Below are positions 41,286 through 53,548 of a stretch of 54,237 nt of DNA, in pieces. The DNA lies in IMG/VR virus record IMGVR_UViG_3300046169_000074, positions 1 to 54,237 of that record, one strand, 5' to 3'. Under the pieces are notes generated by a model. It made no database searches. It was not told the DNA's origin and saw only the letters and a program-made list of their open reading frames with translations. Each line of letters starts with the position of its first letter. Position 1 is the stretch's first letter. This stretch comes from a virus. A program made the translations under genes and the position numbers.

Positions 41286-42629
41286 ATGGGACTACTAGAT
41301 AACGAAACTCAGAGAGGTTACTACAATGAACCTAGTGGATATGGTAACTATCAGTTTACTTCACTAGATAATATTATAAACGGTTTTATGGTGGCTTACG
41401 TTGGTGAAGGTAAGTTAATTTCCAAAGTTAATAGAACGGATGTTCAATTTCATGGTATGAGGGCTTTGCAAGAGTTTTCTTACGATATATTTAGGTCTAT
41501 GAAATCTCAAGAGATTGAAGTACCTAATACTTTGAAAATGATTTTACCACAAGACTACGTTAACTACACTAAGTTGACTACTAGTGGTAGTGATGGGATA
41601 CAGAGAGTTTTATACCCAACCGGTAAAACATCTAACCCTACGTCTATGCAGCAAAATGATGATGGGGATTACAAATTCACCACTGAGTTAAATAGAAAAA
41701 TAACTATAACCGCTCCAGAGTACAGTGACTTGACTGACCAAGATGCTTTCTCTTTAATGGCTAAGCGAGTTAAAGTAGATGGGTCAATAGATAAGCAGGA
41801 TATTTATTTTATATTTAACTTGGATAATAACATATCTGGTAATTTGGTTTCGATACCTTCAGACACTAGTAATGTGGTTAGGGCTTACATAACTGTTGAC
41901 GACAATGATACTAGAAGTGTTATAGCTGGGAAAATGGCAAATGCTATAAATACATTTCACCAAGCATACTCAGTATCTGTATCTGGCCACACTCTAACCA
42001 TACAATATTTAGATAGTCACGAGTGGCCATCTAGCGAGAATATAGCTAATAGCACTGGTAGCTCCACCGGGGGTGACTTATCATACGGCGGGGTGACTAT
42101 AAATAATCTTAATATAACGGTTTTAGAAACTGGTTTAGGTGTTAGTTTATCATCTAACGCCTTATTAAATAACGAGTCTAATACTTGGTCTAACTACAAA
42201 TCGTATACAGAGTACGATTACAGAGATAATAGCTACCAACCGGATGACTTAAAGCAAAATACATTTGGCAATAGATACGGATTAGACCCTCAGCACGCTC
42301 AAGACAATGGTACTTTTTACATAGACAACTCTAAAGGCTTCATACACTTCGGTTCGGCATTAGCTGGTAGAAATGTTATACTACACTACGTTAGTGATGG
42401 ATTAGGTACTGACAGCGAGATGATTGTGCATAAATTTGCCGAAGAAGCTGTATATAAATGGATAGCACATGCTATTGTATCTTCAAGATCTAACATGCCA
42501 GAGTACATAGTGCAAAGATTTAAGAAAGAAAAATTCGCTGAAGCTAGAAAAGCTAAAATAAGGTTATCAAACATTAAGATAGAAGAGTTCACTCAGGTAT
42601 TAAAAGGCTTAAGTAAACCTATAAAGTAG
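41286..42629 (+). CDS. Tail tubular / ring protein, 447 aa
   Basis: Beta-rich middle, conserved N-terminal NGFMVAYVGEGKLISKV and C-terminal helix SSRSNMPEYIVQRFKKEKF. Order (adaptor, then this, then muzzle) matches short-tailed phages, where this protein makes the tail tube ring. No enzymatic motif. Confidence 0.72.
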   Translation: MGLLDNETQRGYYNEPSGYGNYQFTSLDNIINGFMVAYVGEGKLISKVNRTDVQFHGMRALQEFSYDIFRSMKSQEIEVPNTLKMILPQDYVNYTKLTTSGSDGIQRVLYPTGKTSNPTSMQQNDDGDYKFTTELNRKITITAPEYSDLTDQDAFSLMAKRVKVDGSIDKQDIYFIFNLDNNISGNLVSIPSDTSNVVRAYITVDDNDTRSVIAGKMANAINTFHQAYSVSVSGHTLTIQYLDSHEWPSSENIANSTGSSTGGDLSYGGVTINNLNITVLETGLGVSLSSNALLNNESNTWSNYKSYTEYDYRDNSYQPDDLKQNTFGNRYGLDPQHAQDNGTFYIDNSKGFIHFGSALAGRNVILHYVSDGLGTDSEMIVHKFAEEAVYKWIAHAIVSSRSNMPEYIVQRFKKEKFAEARKAKIRLSNIKIEEFTQVLKGLSKPIK

Positions 42630-42635
42630 TATATA

Positions 42636-45600
42636 ATGGCAGAAATTAAACATACTTTCACGGCTGGTAGAATGAACAAGGATCTAGATGAGAGATTAGT
42701 TCCCAATGGTGAATATAGAGATGCTCAAAACATTCAAGTTAGAACTACAGATGGTGACGCTGCTGGAACTGTACAAAACTTACAAGGTAATAAGGTAGTT
42801 GGATCAACGAACTACAAGAAACAGTTATTAAATAATCACGATTTTTCTGAAGGTAGTGATGGATGGGTTGAAAAACAAGATTCATTTAGTCAAAACCTAC
42901 TAGGTCACGACACTATAGATACTACAGACGCTAGTACTAGCGGGTATAGCGTATCTCCCCTTTAGAACTTACTCACCTACAGGGGAGGAAGCTGCTGTAA
43001 GGATAACAGCGACAAACACTTTAATATCCTGGAGTTTGGATAAATCATACTCCCAAACAGGGGATAAAAACTTTTCTATATGGGTTAAAGCCGATAGTGT
43101 TAACACTGGTAATAATCAATTAACTTTAAAAGCCAAGCAAGATGCTGGGCAACAGCAGGAGCTATACTCGATCACGGATGGTTGGGTTAGGTACGATGTG
43201 TCGTTTGAAATACAGCAGCTTTTAACTGGTACCCAGATAAATGATAGTATTGAATTTAACATAAGTTGTGATGTTGGTGATGTTTTCCACATTTACAAAC
43301 CGAACTTAGTTAGATCTAGCAATGCTATAACTAACGACTACTTGGCATTTAAAGATAACAATCTAATAGTTAACTCTGTAAACACTTCCTATAAATCATT
43401 AGGTAGTGAAATGCTAAGTAATAATTCTGTTTTATACGAGAGTGGTGAAGACCCAAGTTGGACTAGCGTGAACGTTGACTACAGTAGCAGCAGAGCGATG
43501 TTGAAAGGTGGTTTATACTCGTCACTATCTCAGGGAACACTACTAGACACGCAGAGTTATGAGGTTAAATTTAGTGCTATAGTTAGATCTGGTTACTTAA
43601 CCGTTGGTAGTTATAGATTTGAAGAAGGTGTATACTTAAATCAAACAGTAGAAATATCTAACTTCTTAGGTACTCTTGAGTTGGTAGGTACTAAAAAGGC
43701 TGATCTAGATGAAGATGGTGAGATTCTTATAGAGGATCACGACATAACTGTAACCAATGTTGAGTTAAAGCCTATAGTATCTTTAGAGAGAGGTATTAAC
43801 GATTTTAGTACTAAGGATGACGTTGTAATGCAGCGCGGAGAAACTTATGAGTTAGAGTATGAAATAGTTCCTAGTACAAGGCCCGCTAATGAGCTTGCTT
43901 TAATAGTAGATAAATCTTATAGTGTTCTTGGTAATAAAGGTGGTAGAATATTTTTATCAACGAAGCCAGGTGTTCATAAGGTTAAATTCACTTACACCGC
44001 AAGCAGTAAAGGTCCTTTAACGTTTGAGGTTTACTCGGATAACACAAGAGCGCTTGTTGATAAATTAGAAATAGGTTATATATCTTTAGTAAACATTAGT
44101 GAATCGGTAAGTTCATCCAAGTGTATAGGGTCAGTAAATGATCCAAAAATAAATAGTTCTTACTTTATGTTTGCTAGCGATGAAATTTCTCACGGAAATC
44201 CTAGCGTTATTGGAAGCGAGGTTAAATATATAGACTATATAATAGAGCAAAATGTCAGTGGTGACACCGTTAATGTATTTAACGACGTTTTTGGTGTTGT
44301 TCAGACAGCCACTAAAGCTGGTTTAAGTGAACAAGAGTTAGTCTCTGGTTTTGAGTCTTTTGAAGTAGTTGATGGTAGTAAGTACAAGCCTGGCATGGTG
44401 GTTAGGTTTATAACGAAAGGTGGTAGAAACCTACTAAAGCCGGATTCTAAAATATTATCTATAAGAGATAATACTATAACACTGGATAAAGCTCAAAACG
44501 TTAATATAAACTCACCTGATATAAACGATACTTTATTTGAGGATGAATCCCAATGGGGTCAATCACCATCCGAGAATATAACGTTTGTAGATATTAGCGT
44601 GCCAATGTTTGGCTTAAAGCTAAACACTTGTTCTATTTCAGCGTCACCAAATCAACCAGTTACTTTGACTGCTAATAATTCTACCTTAATTAGCGGTAAT
44701 AGTTACAAGTTCAATTACTCTATACTTTCTAATGATGGCGTTAAGGATTTAAGAATTTGGAATGGTTTTGAAGACTTAAAAGTACCAAGCACCGTTGGAG
44801 CTCACGAGATAAATTTCGAAACTCCAAACTCTATATCATCAAATCAATTTAAGATTACAGTAAACGATCAGTCGGATTTTAACTATAGTGAGAATTTAAT
44901 AACAGGCGCTAGTAGTAACTTTGAGCAGAGCACGGGTGGGTGGAGCACTGGGTCTATATCAAATGCGATTTCTGAATACGATTACTACACAAATACTCAT
45001 CAAGGTTATAGATATAGACTCACGTTTGGGCTTATAACACCTAATCTTAGTCAAGTCACAACTTTGAGTAACTTACCTTTAGAACCCACCACTACTTATG
45101 AAATTAGTTTCAAAGCTAGTAGAAAGGGCGACAATCAAAACTCACTTTATCAAATAACGTTGAATGATCAAGTAGTTGGATTCAATTTAACAAACTACAC
45201 TCAAGAGTTTACGTTGACTTTAACTACTAGTGGATCTATTAGTAGTAATAAAATGAAAATATCATCACCTAACGACCATGAGGGTGTTATATACATAGAC
45301 GACATTAAGCTGAGGAAAAGATCCGGTAGTCAACCTAACATACAGTTAAACTCCGCTTCTTTAGTAAGTGAAGATGGTTCTGTAGATGTGGTTACATTCG
45401 AAGCTCCTAAAGTTTTAGAATTCAATCAAAACAGTTTAATAAATAACATTAACGTTATAGATGATTTACTACTCTGGACTGATGGTGCTAGTGAGCCTAA
45501 GAAAATAAACATAACTAGGTGCAAAGCTGGTACTGAAGGTTATACTAGTAGTACTAAGTTATTTTTAAACACACCAAGTGGTTTGAAGTTAGCGTCAAAT

Positions 45601-48600
45601 ATATTAGGTATTGATAGTAAAAATTTAATCTTAGATGGAGACTTCCCGTCAGCGTACAGACCATTGCGTTGGGTTGGTAGTAACGGTACAACAGCGTCTT
45701 TTAACTCTAATAGCTTAAAAGTTGAGATAGTATCCGTTGGTAATACTAATTACGCATTTTTCAACCCACCACTTACTGACAGTGTATATTTACATAAAGG
45801 TAAAGAGTATCAAATAAAAGCCGACTGTAACTTAGAGGATTCTAGTAGCGCTAAAATAGTTATACCAAGTATTGGTGAGACTAACACTTTATACGCTGAC
45901 GGTAAGTTATCGCTAAACTTCATAGCCAAAAAGGATGGTAACGTAGTACCACAGTGCTTTGTTACTGGAGATGTTGGTGACTTCGCAAGATTTAGCAATA
46001 TATCACTGGCTTTATTTAGAAATGCTAGTGATGACAATGTGTTAAATGAGCATGTAACCGTAATTAAAAAAGCTCCTAAAGCAGGTCCAGATATAGAGGT
46101 AATATCGGCTGAAGACATGGGTTACGGTAGTGCTACTTTAGATGGGTTTACGGGTTTTTGGGATTTTGAGAGTGATGAACCTATGAGTTCTAACTCGTCT
46201 GGTTCCTTTGCCTTAGATAGCAGTAAGCCCTTCAAGACTGGTGACAGTTTAATTTTAAGTAGTAGCTTGAACGGAGATGTTGACGTTGAGGTTTCTTTAA
46301 TTATAACGGCCATAAGAGGTAAAGCTATTTACTACAGATTAGTCTCTGTAGATACTGAGTTAACATCTGAGCATGAAAATTGGCAGGTTTCAACTAATCA
46401 ACCGCTTGGTATATTTGAAAACAGCTTTTGCAGGTTAGCTTATAGATATAAATACAACGATGGTGAGTACTCTAGTTTATCACCTTGGTCAGACCTGATA
46501 TTCGAACCTGGTGAGTTTAATTATACCGTGGAAGAGGGTCATAATTTGGGTATGATAAATCTTGCTAAAGAAATACATGTCACAAACTTAATTAACGAGC
46601 AAACTCCTAACGATGTTACTAGTGTAGACCTTATATTATCCAGTACAGATTCTAGCTTAGCTTATATAGTTAAAACTATAAACAAATCTTTTGACCCTGA
46701 GTGGGAAACTGATTTAGTTAAAATAAATTCAGAGGTAATGCATAATACGCTACCCGAAGATCAAATATTAAGAGTGTGGGATAACGTACCTATAAAAGCT
46801 AAGTCACAGGAGGTTGTTGGTAACAGAGTTGTTTATGGTAACTATGCTCAAGGTTACGATATACCCTTCACCCCTAGCCTGTACCAATCGTTAAAGTCTA
46901 CTGTTGTAAGTGATATTGGTAAACCTAAAAAGTCTGTTAAATCTGGTAGAACTTACAAAGTTGGATTTGTATTCGAAGATAAAAATGGTAGGCAAACACC
47001 AGTTTTATCACCAGGTAGTAGGGTTACTTCATCTGAAGACGAAGGTGGCCAACAGTCGTCAAGTGTTACCGTTAATAAAGCTAACTCTAGTTCAGCTAAT
47101 AGGATAATGGCTGGGCAAGGTTGGAGTAGCGACTCATCTAACTCCTCTAAACCAGAGAATTGGATGGAGTATGTTAGATTCTATGTCAAAGAAAGTAGTA
47201 ATGATTACTACAATTTGGCTATGGATAGGTGGTACAACGCTGAGGACGGCAACATATGGGTCTCCTTTTCTTCTTCAGATATAAATAAAATATCAGAAGA
47301 CTCTTATATAACTTTAAAGAAAACCCATGGGTCTAACCAACCTGTAGCTAGTTCTGATAACTACAAGGTATTAGCAATAAGTAAAGAAGCTCCAGATTTT
47401 ATAAAGACTGTGCGAAGAATTATTGGTTCTATCAATATACCGGGTGGTTTGGATAAAAGCTACTATGAAGAGGTTGATGGTGATTTACTTAACTTGTCTT
47501 TAAATAAAGACTTGAAGGTGAATAACAATGATTATAAGTCTTTTAATTCCTCAAATAGCCCTGTAGAAATAAATGGTAAACTTAAGGTTAGGTTGGTAGC
47601 TACCTCTATAACTAATAACGTATCTTTATCAACTAGCTTTATTGATGTTAATTATTTCAAGCAACCACTAGACACTAGCGACGATGGTAACCTTAGGATA
47701 AGTAAACAGTTTGGTACTCAAGCTAACTTTTATAAAAGGTTTGTAGACTTAGGTTATTTTAATAGTATAAATCACGCGCAACAGCAACTATCAAACCCTA
47801 ATAATGGTCATATAAAATACGAGTTAGTTTCTGAAACTTTGGAAAATAAACCAGAGTTTGATGGTAGGTTTTTTGTTAAAATAAATAAAAGCGAAGACGT
47901 ATTAAACAACGTTATAAACAATGGTAAAACCATAAACGTATTTGAATCTATTGGTACCATAAGCCTTGGGTGCGTTAGCTCTGACATAGCAAATAACGGT
48001 AGACTGCTTACCCAGCAAATGAATCCTTACGGGTACGAGTGGGGTAGTAACGCAGCTAGTAGCTTTGGTACTTCTAGCGGTGGTTACAACCCTAACGGAG
48101 AGGTGTTAGCAAACCCCTTGTCTAAAACTGCGGCTCAGTATATGGGTGGTTGTACTTACAAGGCTATTGGTAAAGAGTATTGGGATTTTTATAGACAGTG
48201 GCATACTAGGGTTGTAGAGGGTGTAGGTGGTTTAAATGCGGCTAGGAAGGGTAACATACCAGTTGGTGGTTTCTTAGATGAAGCTCAGTACATGACTAAA
48301 GGTCCTTACGGTGGTAGTATACCAAAACAGCCATATGCTTTTAGTAGGTCGCCACTAGCATCTTCGCAGAGTAGAACTAATGACTTGATGACTATAGCGA
48401 TACCTAGCCTACCTATGCCTCTAACTGAGTACTCAGATGGTTACTTATACATGAAATTGTTTAAAGCTGGTGCTATATTTTCTTGGTCGTCGGACCCTCA
48501 AGCCGTGAAATACAGGGTCGTAAGCGCTTTCAAGCACACACGTTCTTCGTACGCTTCATCGGGTTGTAAACCATGTGAAGAGCAAGAAGACTTGTGCAAA

Positions 48601-51136
48601 AGGAGTTCTTGGCTAATACGCTTTGAAAGACTCAATGGAGATGGAGAAATACAACCTAAGACTGGTATAGATCTTGATAGGTTTGACCCTAGACATCATA
48701 TAGACCACGATGGTACAGGTAGAGGTGATTTAATATTATACGAAGTTTCGTCTTTCACAGAAGACACAACAGACACATCCAAAAGTGGTAATGAGGGGGT
48801 TTGGGAGACAGTTCCAAACGCCGGTATAGATCAAGATATTTACTACGAAGCCTCAAAGTCTATACCTCTATTCTTGAATTCTAAAACTATTAAAGAGTTC
48901 GCTCCAATTGACTGCACGGTAGAATCGTATAATTCTGCTGGTACACAAGTGGTTGATTCGATTAGAACTTTTAAAGTGTCGGGTTATCACGAAAAATACT
49001 TATTAGTTAGCGGTAGTATAGCTTCTGAAGACTATAGAGCATACGGTATAAATCGTTATGGGTATCTAAAATTTTTACACAAAGATGGTACTATAACTAA
49101 ATCTGATATAGAGGGCATGGGTAATATTGTAGATGGTGAATTTGTAAACACCACGCCTATCTACTCTCAAGTTACTACTACAAACGTCCCTGGAGTTGAC
49201 GCTGAATGGAATCAAACAATAACGGTAACAAACTATGACGACATAGAAGTCGGGGCAACTATAGTTGGTAGGTATGGACCAATGGCTTACAACAATACTT
49301 TTGTTAAAGAAAAACTTGGTCTCAACGTAGTACTATTAAACAAACCATTACAAAGAGCTGCAAGGTGTTAGTGGTTATTACACTTTAAGCGATGCTATAT
49401 TCCGTAACCATAGTAATGCTATAAAGCTTCAAGACGAGGTTTACGAAAACGAAATCGTATTACCTTGGTACAATTGTTATTCATTTGGTAATGGTGTAGA
49501 ATCAAATAGAATTAGAGACGACTTTAACGCACCTATTATAGGTAGTGGATTTAAGGCCTCAACTTCCCTCGAAGGATACTCTAGAGAAAATAAAACCAAT
49601 GGTTTAATATACTCAGGTATATACAATTCTCAATCTAGTATTAACAACTTAAACGAGTTTAACGCAGCTTTAAAGATAACTAAAGACTTAAATCCTTCCT
49701 ACGGACCAATACAAGCTTTGCATTCTAGGAACACAGACCTACAAGTCTTTACGGAAGATAGAGTTTTAAAGATACTATCTAACAAAGATGCCTTATATAA
49801 CGCTGATGGTAACGTAAATATAACGTCCACTAACAATGTTTTAGGTCAAGCCACGCCGTACTTAGGCGATTTTGGTATATCAAATAACCCAGAATCTCTA
49901 ACTCACGATCAATATAGAAGCTACTTTGTAGATAAGCATAGAGGAGCTGTATTAAGATTGTCTAGAGACGGTATAACAGTTATATCAGACTTGGGTATGA
50001 AGAGTTGGTTTAGAGACAATCTTAGGACGTCTAAATTGGTTAAGGGTTCTTTCGATATAGTTAACGGGGAGTACAACGTTACTATAGAGCATAGCGATGA
50101 GTATCAAAAAGAGCCTTGTAACTTGTCTTTCAACGAAGCCTCTAAAGGTTGGGTTAGCTTCAAGTCATATATACCTGACAATAGTATATCTAGCAACGGT
50201 AGGTTTATAACCACTAAAAATAATAAGATATGGGAGCATTACTCTGATGATGTTAATAGAAACACTTTCTATGGTGACACTGGTTTAGAAATAGTAGAAA
50301 ATGGTACGTTTGCTATAGATTTACGAAGTTGGGATTTGACAACACCAGATAATAAGCATTTAGTTAGTAGAGTAGATACTGCACCGTATTTCAATAGAAC
50401 AGCATTACTAATAGATGGACTTAGGGGTAAAGAGGAAACTGGTTCTATAAAACAGGATGTAAGTAGTAGAACTAATAGAAAAACTAAATATAAAGTTTCA
50501 TTCCTTTATTACATAGTAGCTGGTAATTTAACATTAGATGTTGAGGATGGTAGTGAGTACGATCAACTGTTTGAAAATAAAGGTGAGTGGACTACTCATT
50601 CATTTATTCACGATTCTGAAAACAAGATACTTAAAGCTATACACTTTTATGGGCAAACTGGTAGATATGTAAAAGCTTATGTGGCTAATGTTTCTATAAA
50701 ACCTTACCATGATAACTTTGGTAAATCTAAGGTGTCTTTATTGATGAACGATATTCCTGGTACAATAAAGAGCTTTAAGTCTATAAACTTCGAAGGATCA
50801 GAGGGTAACTCAGTAAACGTAGCTAATCAGTTCTTTACAGATGTAAACGGTAATTCCATAGAAGTTACTGACAACATGTTTAACAAAATGTATGACGACA
50901 CATCTAGTGGTGATGGTTGGAGTGCGTCTATTACTACGGATATGAGTACTGGTTTAGTCAATGGCTTTGTAAATAAAGAACAGAAGTGGTTTGGTAGTAT
51001 TGTTGGTGATTTAAACTCTGATGAGATTGATTATAAATCAATAGACTTAAGTGATTCTAACATACAAGGATTAGGTTTTGCGAAGTTAGTAACTGAAGGT
51101 AATGCTACAAAGGTTGAAATAAAAATAACAAATTAA
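42636..51136 (+). CDS. Giant tail nozzle ('muzzle'/stabilisation) protein, joined across two indels
   Basis: About 2832 aa when two extra bases are removed: CCCC at 42957-42960 (joins SVSP to FRTYS) and AAA at 49352-49354 (joins KPLQ to ELQGVSG). The N-terminus (FTAGRMNKDLDERLVPNGEY) and C-terminus (IKSFKSINFEGSEGN, GWSASITTDMSTG, EQKWFGSIVG) match the stabilisation/muzzle proteins of crAss-like and related podoviruses, usually shorter. The central ~1500 residues contain many jelly-roll-like repeats (for example near 42835, 44930 and 45650), resembling carbohydrate-binding modules inserted into the nozzle. It forms the distal tail and may bind the host surface. Confidence 0.82.
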
Positions 51137-51139
51137 AAT

Positions 51140-53101
51140 ATGGCTAATTACACTATAACTGATTTGAAATTAATTGGAACTGTTGGTAGTCAAGTTGGCT
51201 CTTCAGTACCACTAGAGGAGGATAGAACGTTGTTTATAACACCAAATCCTGGGTACGTAGTTAGCAGTAGTGACTTTACGGCGCCTGAGGTAAAACCAGA
51301 CGCTATAGCTAGTATAATACTAGGTGACACACTTACGCCGGGGGAGTTAGGTAACGAGGTTTTTGTAAAGTTAAGCTTCAACAATAATGTTAATATTGAG
51401 AGCGCTACTAGTATCCAAAATCTGGGTATAAAAGGTGACGCTGTGCTATATCACAAACCATTGATCGGTAATAAGCAGGAGCTAGAATCTTACTTTAAGG
51501 TTAACATAGAATCTACAAACACCTCCAATGTAATTACCACCAGCCCAGGTTTCACTAATTCTAATGGTGTTTTAACTGGTAAAGTTAAACCCATGATTAA
51601 GACAGAGTCCGTTAAAATAACTATAACGGCTGATGATGGTTATTATTTTGAGAAAAAACCAACAGTCAGTACTGTTTCTGCTAACTTCATCACAACAACT
51701 AGTAATATAGTCAGGAACTTTAGAAACAGAATAATATCTTATGATATAAGTGTTTTTTATGTATCGGCGTTTGATTCCTATGAAGCTGACTCTTTAGAGT
51801 TAGATATTAATGCTAGTGTTGAGGTGTTAGAAGCCTCTCAGCCAAGATGTTATAAGAGTAGCATTTGGCAGTCCCTTATATCGCTGATGGAGGTGAGGTT
51901 AAAAACATAGTATTAACAGCGGCTATTTACAGTGAATGGGATTTAGGAGATCGTTAGAAGAGTCAGATGACGCTGTTATAGCTAGTTTGTCAGGGAGCTA
52001 AAACAATACTGAAAGATAACGAAGTAGATTACGGTAAAAGTTTTGAAGTTAACGGGGTTGAGTTCGAAAGCTTCGAGTTCAATATACCTGCTAACCAAAG
52101 AGGTTAACACATATAGTGGTATTCAAGATATTTACGAAGCCTACGTATTAACTATAACTCCAGCTACGGGAACCTCTATTAAAAGTACTATAAGTGATAA
52201 GTACTTAATGGTTCAAGTTAAAGATCCTTCCATACTACTTAGTTGCGGTATTGGTGGTTTATCTCCAATGAATACAATTTTTTCAAACCTCATACCAAGA
52301 ACTACAGGTAGTAGTGATATTATAATTAATGGTAAACCAAATAAGACGGCTAAGTTTCTATCCTATGATAACACCTTTAATTTAAAGAGAGTTGTAGAGC
52401 ATACATATACCACGACAAGCGCTAACGGTTTGCAATTTCACCCAACACTAATTCGCCACTCATCATTACCGTGTACTGGATCTAGTGACAAGGTCTTAAC
52501 TACTCAAAGCGATGGTTCTGAGTGGTTTGACATTGTTCTTGATTCCGTTGAGGGTATGGAAACTTTTGTAAATGATATGACTATAGTTTACCCGCCGGGC
52601 GATAGGAATGATGGTAACCCTTTTATACCTGGTGTTGTTAGAAATATAGATATACCAAATAAAACAGTTTCTATTAGCGCTTCACATTTTGATTCTTCGG
52701 ATGTTGGACAAGGTGGTTCATGGGATAGTGCCGATTTACAAAACGCTACTTTCTACTTTGTACTTAGCAGTTTTGAGGGTGGTGTGTCACATAAGCAAAA
52801 TTGGTTTGTACCAACTTCTAACAGGGGTCTTAGACGTGGTAATTCTTATGATTTTACTATATCTGGTTTAAGTGGAGAGCAGGTTGATCTTCAAACAGTT
52901 AAAATTAGATACAACGTAGCCATAAATAGATTTGGAGACAATTATAATACATTTAGAAATAACATGTCTAACGTATTAACCCCGCTGAGCGAACTTAACG
53001 ATATAGCAAAGGATTACTTTCCACATGTACCCCTTAATTTAACGCTGGATCAAGGACACTTTTTAACGGAACCTAGTAACAGCACTTGGTATACACCTTA
53101 A
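51140..53101 (+). CDS. Tail appendage/fibre-like protein (several indels)
   Basis: About 650 aa. An N-terminal beta-rich part (LFITPNPGYVVSSSDF) is open to 51910; a C-terminal part resumes near 52043 and ends at 53101. Between 51840 and 52115 at least four frame changes are needed to follow the peptides VIRVAFGSP, IADGGEVKNIVLTAAIYSEW, RSLEESDDAVIASLS, KTILKDNEVDYGKSFEVNG and KEVNTYSGIQDIYEAYV. Each is protein-like, so one gene with dense errors is more likely than decay. Position after the muzzle suggests a tail appendage. Confidence 0.65.
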
Positions 53102-53113
53102 ACATTAAAAAAA

Positions 53114-53440
53114 ATGACTGAAGTAACTATAACCTTTGACAATAAACCTAATGAATCTCTCCAGGTGGGTGACTGGATTTTACGTACCGAAACTAGCGAC
53201 ACCTCGGGCTTTAACGTAGCTTCAAGTAACGTTGAAAAATATGGAGTGGTTAAAAGTATAGCGAAAGATTATACAGATGTGGACGGTAGCTTAGTGCCGA
53301 ATGGTGATTGGCTGGTAGTTGTTGACAAGTTGGATTTGTCTAAACCACTATCTACAGCTGACTACGTATTATTCTTAAAAGACTCTAGAGTAAACCTATC
53401 TGGTGTTACGGGTTATTACGCAGAAGGTAGAAATGAGTAA
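53114..53440 (+). CDS. Hypothetical virion protein, 108 aa
   Basis: Beta-rich small protein (VGDWILRTETSDTSGFNVAS, LPNGDW-like repeats) with one charged turn. Downstream of the appendage gene by 12 bases. No recognised family; likely structural. Confidence 0.65.
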   Translation: MTEVTITFDNKPNESLQVGDWILRTETSDTSGFNVASSNVEKYGVVKSIAKDYTDVDGSLVPNGDWLVVVDKLDLSKPLSTADYVLFLKDSRVNLSGVTGYYAEGRNE

Positions 53441-53504
53441 TAGTAAGACTGAAAAAGCTGAGCTATTCTCTGTAGCGTCGGAAATATCTGAAAGTAGTAA
53501 ATAA
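53433..53504 (+). CDS. Micro-protein, 23 aa
   Basis: MSNSKTEKAELFSVASEISE plus three residues; overlaps the previous stop by 8 bases. Short helical peptides ending in F-x-V-A-S-E-I occur beside tail genes in related phages (from memory). Confidence 0.45.
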   Translation: MSNSKTEKAELFSVASEISESSK

Positions 53505-53548
53505 CAATACAATAACGTAATTATAATAAAGAAATAAAAATTTAAATT

